A DNA stretch of 64,000 bases from Saturnia japonica (lineage: Eukaryota > Arthropoda > Insecta > Lepidoptera > Saturniidae). Under the pieces are notes generated by a model. That model worked only from the letters and a program-made list of their open reading frames with translations. It was not told the origin of the DNA and made no database searches. The stretch is from positions 496,001 to 560,000 of the forward strand of contig CM065323.1 of NCBI GenBank assembly GCA_033032175.1, in the 5' to 3' direction. The translations under genes were made by a program, and so were the position numbers. The number at the start of each line of letters is the position of its first letter. Position 1 is the first letter of the stretch. Below are positions 11,264 through 22,892 of this stretch, in pieces.

Positions 11264-12420
11264 GTAAGTTCGAATTATTGTATGGGTAACGCCACAATCA
11301 CACTCCTAGTTGACCGAAGAAGGTTTAATAATAATAATAAGATTAGCAAGTACGCAGAGTTCTCACAATGTGCACCGCATAATACGTATCCAATAAAACA
11401 CAATTTCATAAATATGTAAAATAAAAGTCAAATAAACAAAACGAGACGTCAAACCGAGATGCACATAAAATTAATTTCGTCCACGTCGCGTCGTCGTTCC
11501 GTGTCCGCCCGCGACTCGCGGCGGATATCGTTATAAAATTGTGTGTGAATGCGGTTCCACGCATAGTAATGTCTTCGAACTTGGCTGCCATCTGTCACTG
11601 GAATGATACGCGAAACCCAGTGCTTGAAATAAACTGAGAACAAAACACGTTTTTATCTTAATTTAATTGCTAAGAAAATTCGATTATCGAGTTCTTATTT
11701 TACTTTGATATCATTTGAACATTAAAAAAATATTGTAGGTACCGTTCATAATAAAATCATTAACTGTCTCATAAAATACTAAAAGTCAGTGTTAATAAAA
11801 TACTGGTTGAAATTAGTGCAATGTCTCTTTTGAAATCCTTTATTTTTATGATGGAGAGAAAGAATGGCATTCCGATTACTCGTTCGTTGACGTCGCGCGT
11901 CGCATCGTAAACATCATTCGATGATCAGGCGCTGATTAAATTGTTTTGGAAAAAAACGATACTAAATTTAATTGTTTCAACATATCTAAATTAAGTTTAA
12001 GATAAATGGTTATTTTACTCTTTAATTTTCGTATACATATTTCCTTTTTTTATTACATTCATATTTTCTATTGCCGTTTCGTCCGTATGTCTGTTAATAG
12101 CTTAACCTTAGTGTTATTAAAGAGTTAAAAGTTAACTTTAATTCGTCGTGACTCTAAAAGTTCGAGATCAAAGCGATTTCATCGAGGGGAACGTCTTCAC
12201 CGGCATGTATTCGCCGGTTCCGTGTTGTTGTTTACACCTCAATTCTTTTAGATTATGGCTAATGTACATAATATGATATCTAGTTATATAATGAGACAAA
12301 CATTTTAGCATTCCATAGATTCACCGTGCGTTCACGTTTCCTTATGTGGCAAAGAGAGGGAAACACGAGCAGCCCCCGGGACTTGCGATTCAGATGTAGG
12401 TTTCAGGGGACCCCTTATGA
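11264..12420. other. Mostly AT-rich, one CpG-rich patch
   Basis: A CpG-rich patch at about 11475-11530 (CACGTCGCGTCGTCG, GCCCGCGACTCGCGGCGG) supports two overlapping minus-strand frames of 61-64 codons, but neither has recognisable motifs. A second patch at 12140-12230 is similarly uninformative. Confidence 0.45.
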
Positions 12421-12423
12421 TGT

Positions 12424-12965
12424 ACATCAACGCTCACCTTGACTGCTCGCGACACCCTCCCAGCCAAGCCAGATTTGGTAAGAGCATGTAAATGCTGCTT
12501 TAGATACACGTTTTAAAATAGAACCCACTGCAGTTCTCGACAGGCCGAGATCTTTTGGCAAGTTATATAGAGATTTCGCTGGTTTAGGTCTCGCTCCCAC
12601 TTCTATCCCATATAAATTAACCGATAACCGTTTTTGGTTAGCTCATTACTTAGATCGTAATATTTATTAATTTTTATTGCGTAGTCTTTAGGTATATTGG
12701 TTTCTCACAGTACAGTAAGCTCTACAAGTACTATACGTTTGATTTCTCGAGCATAAAGAAATATGTCTGGTCTGGATGACGAAACACCCACATCCTCTGG
12801 GATGTTATAATGCTTTTCTTAAGTGTCCATTAAAATAATCCAATCAGGTGCAGAACCTAGGATTGAGATGGGCTTACTTTTAGCATTTACTGTTGAGCCT
12901 TCTGTTATAAAGTTAACTTGTCTCCTGTTAGTGGTCAATCCTTTTTGAGCAGCTACTGAAAGACT
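12424..12965 (-). pseudogene. Retroelement-derived fragment with RPDI...VELTV segment (broken)
   Basis: Read on the minus strand, this gives RRQVNFITEG, SAPDWIILMDT, a stop, EKHYNIPEDVGV, SSSRPDIFLYAREIKR, IVLVELTV, a stop in place of the usual W, and DYAIKINKYYDL. A frame change then gives YGIEVGARPKPAKSLYNL, KDLGLSRTAV and ICL-like remnants to about 12430. I recall the pairing of a RPDI..(8-10)..(V/I)xLxELTVPWE segment with a later GxxVGxRG..SL..L..LG segment. It belongs to the C-terminal region of invertebrate retroelement polyproteins and may be a nuclease-like PD-(D/E)XK fold. Two in-frame stops and a frameshift mean it is inactive. No reverse transcriptase was seen upstream. Confidence 0.5.
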
Positions 12966-13325
12966 TACTAAGTCTAAGTATAATTATACGAAATTATTAA
13001 AATCTGGTTGTAAGGTTCGCATTCAACTTCGATACAAGCAGTAGTAGTCCAGTGATTGTGTTTCCACTTATAAAATGCAAACTATAATTGAGGTGAAAAG
13101 TGAGATTACATTAAACTCTCTTAAGTAAAATATATTTATGCACTCAGTTAACCCAACTTAGATATGCTTTAAGCTAATAAAGTTTCTATTAAGTTGAATA
13201 CCTGTCCCAAGCTCTTAACGGTATGAGCTAAAGGCAGAACTTCAGAGCCAGCTTTTTATCTAAACTTAGAGTGTTACCATCATCGACCGCATCCTCACTT
13301 TACATATTCGAGATTCTAGAAAAAC
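12966..13325. other. AT-rich sequence, nothing recognised
   Basis: This may include more of the decayed retroelement upstream of the preceding fragment (minus strand), but nothing is legible. Confidence 0.4.
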
Positions 13326-13329
13326 ATTG

Positions 13330-13525
13330 ATTATGCACTAATGTATAAGCCTCTACAGAAGATCGCAGCCAAATAACCTTGTGTTGTGTTCCTGCGGTGA
13401 GCAGGGTTTCCAGAGCTCCTTGAGGTAGTGGGGTTCTAGGTCGGTAACGCACTGGTATTAGAAGCGTCCATAGATTACGGTTGGCGGGCCGTATGCTTAT
13501 GTGCTTCTTTTGTAATATAAAAAAG
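13330..13525 (+). repeat. Dispersed repeat R4, copy 1 (SINE/LINE-tail type)
   Basis: The order GGGTTTCCAGAGCTCCTTGA, GGTCGGTAACGCACTGGTAT, AGAAGCGTCCATAGATTACG, GGCGGGCCGTATGCTTATGT is the signature of a very abundant lepidopteran interspersed repeat (from memory). The same order recurs at 31730-31885 on the plus strand and at 40246-40370 on the minus strand. It is non-coding, and the short minus-strand frame across it is incidental. Confidence 0.7.
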
Positions 13526-13924
13526 TGAATGAGCAAAACGATAGCGATAGAACTGAAAAAAAAAAAATGTTTGTTCTTGTATTTTTTATCAATTAAACCC
13601 TGACATGAGTGTTCGCGTTAATACACCGACATTGCCGACAACAGTCGTATTCTATGAGTTCATTTGTTAATGGTCATTCGCCTCGTTAGGGGTCGAAAGC
13701 AGTCTACCGTATATAGCGGTTACTTGTTTCAATGTGCTTAATGTTGTTACGTTTTCGTTGATAAATGTTACGTGGTTTATTTAATTGTATCATACTCTTA
13801 TGTACAATTGCCGCGCAATACTCTACAACAACTGATTAACGAGGTAGTAAGTCTGGCTGTAGCTCTTTACGTACTGGACTTTTATTCTAAAAATTACTTA
13901 TGTATATAATAAACTGCGGAATCT
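13526..13924. other. AT-rich sequence, nothing recognised
   Basis: No frame, splice pair or repeat partner was seen. Confidence 0.55.
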
Positions 13925-14123
13925 GTATTTTTTTATTAGCTCGGCAAATTTTGAGCACTTTCCTTGATGGTAATGACTGAAGCTCAGTACAATCCAAACA
14001 ACGGCGACCACTGATAAATCGACAATCCATTGCAGTCGGTGCCTTCTTGCCGGCCCGCATAAATGTCTCTTCACGCTATTCTTGTAGGCCCTACACACTG
14101 GCCATAGATGGCCCCACAGTTTC
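13925..14123 (-). mobile_element. Jockey-like LINE 3' end, copy 2
   Basis: In reverse complement this reads GAAACTGTGG, GTGAAGAGACATTTATGCGG, GCCGGC, GTCGATTTATCAGTGGTCGC, CGTTGTTTGGATTGTACTG, TTACCATCA, then ATTTGCCGAGCTAATAAAAAAATA. The same order is found at 59440-59636 and 44960-45175. It begins within the last codons of ORF2 and includes the 3' tail, so it is a short 5'-truncated insertion, opposite in strand to the other three copies. Confidence 0.7.
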
Positions 14124-16409
14124 ACGTTACAGGAAATTTAATATAGGGAACTTTATTTGCAGATATATACGAACCGAATGATTTTAATAATTTTAAAGTC
14201 TTAATAACTTGGTGACCGTTTACTTAATAGTTAATAGGCGTGTGCCTGACGAGATCTCCCATTGGCAACATGTTACGGATCATCATATTTTAACCCTTTA
14301 TTTAACTTACGTATGCTATGAATTTTCAATAATTTTTTCTCATTGCTCATCGGCGCGTTTCATAAGGAACTCCAGTGTAAAATATCATGCCTTTAGTTAG
14401 ACCCATCGGGTTAAGCTGTGCCTTATCTGTCAGTTTTATATCTATTTGTTATTTTAACATATAAACACTCAGGTTTGTAAAGAAATTCTTTAGTAAAGAA
14501 AGGATTAGCCTTTCCTATCCTATCCTTTAAGTATCGAACCTTTTAACCCAACACGCCCACGGCACGTCCATTGTCTCCAATGAGAAATGGCGCAAGGCTG
14601 CAATGCCGTTGACGTGACTCCTTTTACAAAGAACCGTGATACATTAAATCACTTTCGCAGTAGAACAACTTTAGTTTGTAATGATATTGAACATTAGTTT
14701 TTAGTACGTGAACGTAATGTTATTGATTGACTAACATCGTACCCGATATCGCTCGCGTTTTGGGTGTTGATGCTTACTTTCATTTGGACATGCAGAAGCA
14801 AAATGTAAAACCATTTTTGGTGATACCTTCATCTGCAATAATGTTAAGTTTACGGGAAGCAATGCAACAAAGCTCGTTACTCTTGAAATTATGCTCAAGT
14901 AAATAAATTGCTTAGTTAATTAAACTAATAATGCTAGTTTGAAAAAATATATTGTTTTCTCTTTAATATATATCCTTAATAAAATCGTCTTAGCGATAAA
15001 CATCAAATCATTATATCAATTTAACCGAAAACAAAATGATGTTTGCTTTAGTAAATGTTGACTGACACGAGTGTCATAAAAAATAACCATTTTCTATTTA
15101 TATTAGAAGACGAGAGCGTTGGTAATTGAGTGCCGGCTTGGGGAGGAAACGCGTTACCGCTCCACGCCGCGTTGTGGCCAAGACCAAAATATAAATATTT
15201 GTGTCCCTCTGTCCGTCTGTGCGCTCTCCTTATAGTACAGGCTCCTGATTGTAACGTTACTATACTTTACTGCTGGAATCGACTAATACGTACTACGCTC
15301 TAATTTACCTTCAACAATTTGATACCGGATTATTTTTATTTGAATTTTACTAGTGTATTTATACTAAATGATATATGTATAATGTAATATCCCTTAAGTT
15401 CAAATCTGAGCAGTAAGCACATTTACTTCAGTAAGACATCCCTAGCTTACACTGATAAAGACCTGTCGTAGCTTTAAAAAAATGTTAAACCCGTAATCTC
15501 TATCTATTATCCTAAACAAAATTATAATAAATATAAATGATACCTTTCAATTACAAAATGTATTTAAAAACAGGTCCCAAAATGATCCTCGGAGAACCCT
15601 TGTTTAACATTCAACGAAAACCCATTTTTTTCAGTTTACATACCAGCCTAGTTAGCTAGGATCAATATAAAGCTTGATATTCATACATGTAAGTCATGAA
15701 TTTGAGTAATTTCCCAGCAAGATTAAATCTCTTCGGTGTCATGATCCAATGCTTTTGTGAAAGCGCAACGAGATCAAAGGCTACGTAGATGTCGTATATA
15801 AAGAAATCCCGACACAGATTTTAGAAATACGTTTATGTCTAGATAAAGATGATAGATTACAGATACACCAAGGGGTAATGAAATATTTATACTTACATAA
15901 AATATATCTTACAAACCTTATTAAATTGGTATTTGCAACTGCAATTTTTGTCTGTGAAAACGGAGGGTCTTATGACCTTATAATCTTATGTTCGAAATTT
16001 GCTTTTGTGTAATAGCAAAGCGTTTGACCATTATTTCAACGATTTCAATAAAGTTCACTAATAGAATGAAATGTCAGGCGATTCAGCATCATATGTAGCT
16101 AGCTAGCCCAGTGCTAAAAAAAAGTCTTGAATCCATTTTATGGTTGCATTACGTTTGTTTTCTTCATTTTGCAGGTCAATATAATGGTTTAGGATAATCC
16201 ACGCCCTATAATTAAGGCTCTATAATGCATTATCACTAAACTGTAATGTAATTAATAATGATATTATGTTAAAAGTAGATTAATGCGGAAGACAGTTATA
16301 GGTGTCAGTTTTTTAGGTTTTGCTCAATAATTAGTGATTCAGAAACTATTCCAGCAATTAATTACAGTGTATTTATGTTAAAATTATCTTGACACAGGAA
16401 GACTATTCC
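14124..16409. other. AT-rich sequence with one GC-rich patch
   Basis: A GC-rich patch at 15120-15185 (GCCGGCTTGGGGAGG, CTCCACGCCGCGTTG) has no frame. Nothing else was recognised over 2.3 kb. Confidence 0.5.
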
Positions 16410-16578
16410 AGCATAAAGGTGTGTCTGCACTCTGCAGGGCATGGGCATAGCGTTTGTGGTCGCATATCCGCCCGGACCGGTCCGACGCGATGTATCTGCG
16501 CTCCCTTTATATGTGGTGGACACTCGTCCGACCGCTGCACTGCACTGCCTAGAGATACGCCCACGACACACGTAACTG
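16410..16578. repeat. GC-rich island, possible transposon interior
   Basis: The block has about twice the GC content of its surroundings. It contains a 12-bp perfect palindrome CGGACCGGTCCG at 16473-16484 and short repeats such as CTGCACTGCACTGCC. Reading frames cross it on both strands (16362-16583 minus, 16389-16595 plus), as expected when GC richness removes stop codons. I see no coding signal. A remnant of a MITE or other DNA element is the likeliest explanation. Confidence 0.35.
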
Positions 16579-16579
16579 T

Positions 16580-18219
16580 ACAAAGAAAGTACTAATCTTA
16601 AAATATCTCCCTTTCATCATATAACCGTTCGAATCCTTCTGTCATTGATTATAATGTAGCAGGTCTTGCAAAGGTTGTCTGTGCTTCACTAAATGTATTT
16701 GCTGCACTAATATATGACTTTAATTTCAAAAACTCGTTCCTGGTGAATTATTGATCGCTTCGACAAATCGATTTATGTTTGTTTAGTATAACAGTCCTAT
16801 TTTTCACTTACTGCTCTCTCCTGCTTGCTACGCACGGCATAAATATACCTCATATTGTGGTGTGTATATGTATATATCGTCATTATTATCAAATAATTAA
16901 GGACATTCGTGTACTATAAGATGAATGTTAGTAATATATCTTTCTATTTAATAGTAAAACCTATATAACATTACTTACGCTCGTAGGAACGTACATGTAG
17001 ATGCGTTGAGTATTGCGCAATTCAAGCGAAAGCCTACTTAATTAGTCATCATAATGATTGTAAAACGAGCTCACAGTCGAATCGCTAAATAGAGGGAAAG
17101 TTTACAAACATAATTCACCAATATTTCCTCAAATAGCAGCCGCATTGCATCTTTATAAACAAACCTGGAAAGCAAGACGACGCTACGTTTGATAGAATTG
17201 CAGTAACACGTGAGAGATGTCTTATAGTTACGTATTTGAACGTGGTATGTGTTTTTTTATTAGAATACAATGTTTAAGGAGATAGTAAGGAATTATTTTT
17301 TTACAGTTTTAGCAAATGGTGTAAATGTCGATATATGTATAACGTAATAACTTATAAAACAATTAAATAAAGTACACAGAGTAACATGCTTGCCATTTGC
17401 AACTTTTATAGAGAATGGTATGAATTTTCCTTTGCAGAGCAAGTTTTGTCAATTTTTTTTCCTGATTACCTCTTGAAATCTCCTGAAAAAAAAAACGAAA
17501 CAGTATTGTAATAATTGTCATACAGTAGTTTGATGTAGGTGTGTACTAATAGTAGTATCTATTTTTATTAACCAATAGCATTCGCCAGCGATATCGTTCA
17601 CGTTAATTACAATACAAAATTTAATAAAGATGCTACATAGCAGTCACGGTTCATGAAGCTTCTTATTTCGTGAAAGAATTTTAAAAACAGAATCATGGTT
17701 TCCAGAGATTACTTTCTACAATCATTTGATATAACTATGATAATAGCAGTATACATAGAGCGGTAGGTATGAACAACTTTTCGCTTTTCATAAATAGGAA
17801 AAAGTCTTGATCCTTGTGGTTCTGGATGAATAGTCGAGACTAAATTTGTGCATTGTCTCATTACAAAAACTTATTTCTTAAAAATAAACACCTCGGTAGT
17901 AATAACGGACACCCACGTAGGTAGTTAAAAACATATTGTAAAACAAACACAATCACACCGGATCCTCGCTAAGTGTCCGTTTCCGATATTTAACCAACTA
18001 AGTAACCATATTAAAAATAATGTTTATAAAAAACATTGTTCTTAAGTGGTGGTTGAAGGATGGGGAAGTAGGAACGACCACTTACCGCTTGCGCCCGCAT
18101 CCTCTTCAATTATCTCATCACTATGGGTATTGACGTTTTATTGTCAGATTTTTTTACGTTCAAATTCCCTTTAATATTACACATTTACTTCAATATTACT
18201 CACATTCCTAATAGTCTCT
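16580..18219. other. AT-rich sequence, nothing recognised
   Basis: An ACTTAC word near 18078 would be a minus-strand donor (AGCG|GTAAGTGG) after an open 12-codon stretch, IIEEDAGAS. No clear acceptor exists, so it was not called. Confidence 0.5.
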
Positions 18220-18224
18220 TCACA

Positions 18225-18730
18225 TTCGCACGCGATTCCCGCGAACATAGCTTGAAATATGAATGTGAAGTCGATTCGCAAATTATTCGCAGGTTCGCGC
18301 CTTGTTCCCCACTTTTGTCAGTTTTTTAGCCTGCGTCAAAGGAGGCGCGAACACGTGAACGGGTGCGGACATGACAAGACTCCATAATCCCACGTTCCTC
18401 AGTAATGTTGTGGATTAAAATGATACTGATTTAGTCTAGCGAATTAGAATTCGATACTTTAGCGTTGGGTCCAGGGCAGTTCGTGCCGCGCTTTGCACCG
18501 TTTTCCCGACAAAAATCGCGTCCGATTCGCGCGTGAAGCCATTTACATATTCTTCACAGGTTCGCATCGTGTTCTCCTTTTTTTGAAGGTTTTTTACGCA
18601 ACTTCAAAGGGAGTATGACGGATATGAACATGACTAGACTCCACACTTGCACGTTCCTCAGTAATAGTGAACATTAAAATGAGTGTAATTTATTGTAACG
18701 AATTAGAATGCGACATTTCTGGATTACATG
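18225..18730 (+). repeat. Degenerate two-unit tandem repeat, period about 260 bp
   Basis: Two diverged units lie head to tail. Shared landmarks are AGGTTCGC (18291 and 18558), a GTCA/GAAG-GTTTTTTA stretch, ACATGAC-AGACTCCA, then CACGTTCCTCAGTAAT (18391 and 18650), then ATTAAAATGA, and finally AACGAATTAGAAT or AGCGAATTAGAAT. Landmark spacing is 259-267 bp. The units are non-coding and carry clusters of GCGAA/TTCGC words. It could be a small satellite remnant or a duplicated segment of an element. Confidence 0.65.
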
Positions 18731-18731
18731 A

Positions 18732-19190
18732 ACCAATTTTGGAGATATTAATTTGTTTTTTATTTTAATATACGCGTAATTATAATACGCAAATGTGTAC
18801 AACGTGTGTCTTAACGGCAACTTTGTCAATTTTCATCCAGGGGTTTTTTTTTAGATCTGACTACACTGTTAGCCTTAGGGGCCCTAAAGCCGCTGCGGCT
18901 TTTACAGCTTCACCGGACTTGTCATCCAGCGTGCGAACTATGGATATTTATAAATTGGACGTACACATCGACAGATGTTACCAACCTTTGGATGGAACCT
19001 AATCTTCTGATATCAGCTTAATATATTTTTAATAATCAATATGATGATTTTTAAGAGGAACAATACCGTAATACGTATCGGTATTGGTTTACGCGGTGCA
19101 CGTTAGTAAAGTTCTCAGTTGGTTTGATTTTTTCCGACATCTTCAACAATCATCGTCATATTTCAGCCAATTTACGCAAAACCTGTAATG
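18732..19190. other. Unrecognised sequence with a short open stretch
   Basis: A 69-codon plus-strand frame at 18793-19002 includes a relatively GC-rich part at 18877-18935 (residues VSLRGPKAAAAFTASPDL). There are no flanking splice sites and I do not recognise it. Confidence 0.4.
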
Positions 19191-19335
19191 AATTATACAC
19201 CTAATTCTTCCACATGAATCACTGCGTCTACTGAAGAAAACCGTATGAAAATCAATTTGGTAGTTTTTCAGTTTATTGCGTTCAAACAGACAGACAGACG
19301 CGGGGAACTTTGTTTTAAAATGTAGAGTAAGATTT
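19191..19335 (+). repeat. Dispersed repeat fragment with CAGA run
   Basis: The order is ATGAATTATACACCTAATTC, CACATGAATCACTGCGTCTA, GAAAACCGTATGAAAATCA, GGTAGTTTTTCAGTTTATTG, then CAGACAGACAGACGCGGGGA. This is an abundant lepidopteran repeat type as far as I recall. It is non-coding. Confidence 0.5.
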
Positions 19336-20040
19336 AAGAATGCGCCTAAGATGATACAGATGATGATGCGATGACATACGTAAGTGTTTTCTTCAACTTA
19401 TAATTTATTTTCATTTGACATCTGAAGTCGATTGGCTACTGAGAAGTACTATGCATGACTAACCTACTCAGGACATTATTCCACTAACAGATCGGATCAA
19501 CTGAACACTTACTTGGCCTCATTGGAATTTGACCCGAATGAAGGTTATAAATAAATATAAATCCTCAATACCATCTGTTTAAAAATAAAGACATAAAACT
19601 CCTTTTATGGTGGTATTTACTTATTAAACGGATATCAGGGATGGTGAGCTGTTACCAAGTTGGTAACACCTGTCCTTAGAGATTGAGATTTATAGTTGTA
19701 AATTAAAATATATATTGCCGACCGGCTGATTAATAGCTTATTATAAATCCACGAAGGAGCGGGACAACTCGCAACTTATGTAACATTTAACTTGCGTAAA
19801 GGCTAGGGTTTAGAAGTACTCTATGGATTATAATTATGTTTTATACCGACTGTGCAAAACAACTGCTTCACCAATACTCCCCTTAAGTTGTAATTGGTTA
19901 ATTCCTCACCTATTAAGTAGAAAGCTTTAAACTATATTACACTTAAAGAAAATTAATATCTGTTTATTTTCGAATGCATACATATTTTGCCAGGTAGCAA
20001 ATTGGACACCTAAACCGAATTTTACGTTAAAAACCTTATT
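19336..20040. other. AT-rich sequence, nothing recognised
   Basis: This is the left flank of the 1.19-kb element. A reading frame starting inside that element (20118) runs out into this block and stops at 19927. Confidence 0.5.
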
Positions 20041-20946
20041 GAAGTTATACTTCTTTAGGCGCGTTATGAAAAAATGATGAGAGTGAAATTTTAAGATGCG
20101 CGCGCATCTGTGACACAAAATTAACAGTATGAAGTTGTCTGCTTAACCGCTCATTAATTCTCGAAAAAAAAGCTACCAACAAAATAGAAATTGAACCTCG
20201 ATATTAGTCGCGCATGTTGGTACGCTCGTCACCTCTGATCACTGTTTTCATATTTATAATATTTATCAACATGTTTCTAGTTTATACATTCCCAACACGT
20301 GTTTTAGTTTCATACAAGTGCGAATTATATATGTGCTAATAAATTATATTCAGTAGTGATTTAAATTGAATATTTTGATTGATATTACTTACTATTTGTG
20401 AATATTAGTGAAAAAAATTGTGCTTATATACTTTTTCAAGTGCTCCAATATAATTGAGGTTAACTCTCCGTATGTATTATTTATTGATATAAATTAAAAT
20501 ACTTTTATTTAATATAATTAACACTAAATATTATTAAATTATTAATGTTAAATACTTATTATTGGTTATTTAATATTTACAAAATAAAGAAATAAATTTA
20601 ATAAAACATTTAATAAAAAGTTTGTGATAAAAATTAAAATTGAACATCAAATTATAATATTAATTTTTAATATTTGCTATTAAATTGAATAAATAATAAA
20701 TATTTATAAAAATAACTAAATAAATTTAATGATTTTTTTTTGATAAAAATGAAAAGTGAATATTAAATTAAGAAATCAATAAAAATATTTAAAAAATGAC
20801 CAACCTTAAATTCAATTTTTGAATTTATTATTGATTATTTTTAAAATAAAAAATAATCAATAATAAACATTTAAAATTAAGAATCTTATAATATTTAGTA
20901 CAAATTATGTCTTATATATTTATTATTCTCTAAATTTGGTTTTTAA

Positions 20947-21005
<59 letters not shown>

Positions 21006-21235
21006 TATATATTAAATAAATTTATATTAAATATATATATTAAATATATTATTATATAAATATATTAATTTTAAATTTTTATTTATTTATTTAATTTTTC
21101 AAATTTAAAATGAACTTTGTTGATTATCCTTTTCCAATCCTTCTATTATTTTATTGTAATTAATTATTTGCATGCAATTAAAAACTATTTTTTAATTATG
21201 CCAAAGAAGTATAACTTCTCACGCGTGTACATAAG
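20041..21235 (+). mobile_element. AT-rich 1.19-kb element E, copy A (palindromic tips)
   Basis: The left tip GAAGTTATACTTCTTTAGGC (20041) and the right tip GCCAAAGAAGTATAACTTC (to 21217) are inverted repeats of about 17 bp. The outermost 13 bases are themselves near-palindromic (GAAGT-TAT-ACTTC). The whole block recurs in reverse complement at 61055-62246. Over the first 240 bp I see one mismatch, and similarity to copy B continues about 15 bp past the right tip (TCACGCGTGTACATA). The interior is extremely AT-rich and non-coding. It has a GATGCGCGCGCATC palindrome near the left end (20096-20109) and a TA microsatellite at 20950-21001. It is probably a non-autonomous DNA element. I cannot name its family, and the target duplication is not evident. 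Confidence 0.7.
20950..21001. repeat. (TA)n microsatellite inside element E copy A
   Basis: About 26 uninterrupted TA units. The matching tract in copy B (61298-61337) has about 20. Confidence 0.95.
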
Positions 21236-21242
21236 TACACGC
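21223..21242. repeat. Perfect hairpin GCGTGTAC-ATAA-GTACACGC
   Basis: Eight-base arms around a four-base loop directly outside the right tip of element E copy A. Copy B has only the first arm, as GCGCGTAC. Confidence 0.9.
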
Positions 21243-21244
21243 AC

Positions 21245-22892
21245 CCATTTTTTATCTTGTTGTCTGCAGACCTTAATATATAGTCTTAATCATAATTTAC
21301 TAATGCTTTAATTTTAATTAAAAATGTAAGCATCAGATATAATAATATAGATTTTGAATACGATGTTTCGTTACATTTTCGGTATCGCCAATTTAATTTC
21401 CCTCTCCCCGTATTTTCGCCAAGGCATTAATACTAAGAAAGAATGCAATAAAGATATCTCATAATACGAATACGTCGGCGGCTTACCACAAATCCCTGGT
21501 GATCCTTAAAGTAAATATGGTTTAACCGCGTGCCGGGGTCGAAGACTATTTTCGTGACGAATGGAATGGTGCTCGCTTAATATACCTATGTATCGTAAAC
21601 AATCTGCCCTTGGTGATTACACAAATCCGTCATATTAATTTGTATACGAGTTCCTGCTCAATAAAGGATATATGTATCTCTTTTATTGACTTGTTTTTCA
21701 TTCACTAATTCCCGTAGTCTATTCTAAACTATAAAATGTATTAATGTAATGTATCGGTGACTTGACAATACAGATATTTGCATTAAATATGATTATGGAG
21801 ATGGTTTACGAACAGTTTTCGCCATTTTGACTTCTTTATTGAACATGCACGACGAGACAATTTCTGACCAAATGATTAAAACTTCAACTAAATTAAGTTT
21901 ATATTTCATAGAAATCGTTTTGCTTTTACAAACGTACTGTGTGTTAATTAAAGGATCCTGATCCCTTACACGTGATGAATACTAAGATAAGTACGTATAC
22001 AAGAAGGTAATTTAAATCGCGTGGAGTGCAACGGACAGACAGTCTGGCGGGGACTGGGACAATAGGACGTGATGAGTTGCGTTGTAATGAACAGCAAAGT
22101 CTGCCAAGTAGTCTGTGAGTCTGCCACGAACGCGTTGACAAAGGACTTTGAATTGTAATAGGGAATTGACCACAATTCATAAGTTCTTTATTTACTTATA
22201 CAATGCTTGGCGTTAGAATCTAGATCGCTTTAACATTTCGGCTTCAGGGGGTTTTTTGAGAAGTTGGTGTAAAAGTTGTATATCCTCTGACAAACCTCGC
22301 ATAGGTTCGAAATAACTTACTGCAGTCGCATTTTCCCAGGTCCTACTATGTTATGTAAAGGCAATTTCTTTTCAATTACGGCATAAAAATTCGAACATGG
22401 GGAAGTCTAGAATTTTGCGGTACATACCATGGTGTAATTAAATAATAAATCCGAAACATATTTATTTGTTGTATGGGATATCGTTAGTTCCACACATTCG
22501 CGTTTACGTAAAATAAAAACTTGTTTGAAATGAAGTAATTACTTGCACAGGTGTTTTTCAGCCTGTTTTTCAACGTAACCTACGAAAGCAGTAATTGTAA
22601 TTCATTCTTCAATATTTATTGTATTCTTTGTTTTATCTGTAAGAATTTTTTATGTCAAGAGCGAATTTACCAGCTGTTTCAATATGAAGTGGCTACATCA
22701 GTGCAGGAAAATTGCTATGAAACCGTTCCGAAGAGAGCTGGTTTGCGTCACTAACACATACTGTAAATACAGTAATGAATTGTATGATATTCATTAGAAA
22801 CAGTCTTTGTTTTCATACACTCCTGGTACGCATGACTTTAAAATAACCTTTTTACTACAATAAAAGTTACGTGTATATTGACCATCATAATA
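21245..22892. other. AT-rich sequence, nothing recognised
   Basis: Short frames at 21966-22180 (minus) and 22551-22754 (plus) carry no recognisable motifs. An acceptor-like TTTTTCAG occurs at 22553-22560, with no donor partner found. Confidence 0.5.

Noticed and set aside
16362..16595. Overlapping reading frames on both strands
   Set aside because: They arise because the GC-rich island has few stop codons; neither contains motifs.
18078..18115. Minus-strand mini-exon ending in AGCG|GTAAGTGG
   Set aside because: Only about 12 open codons and no credible acceptor.
20041..20053. Resemblance of the element tip to loxP-like recombinase sites
   Set aside because: Only a few bases coincide (ATAACTTC-type word). 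There is no matching 13-8-13 architecture and no recombinase gene.
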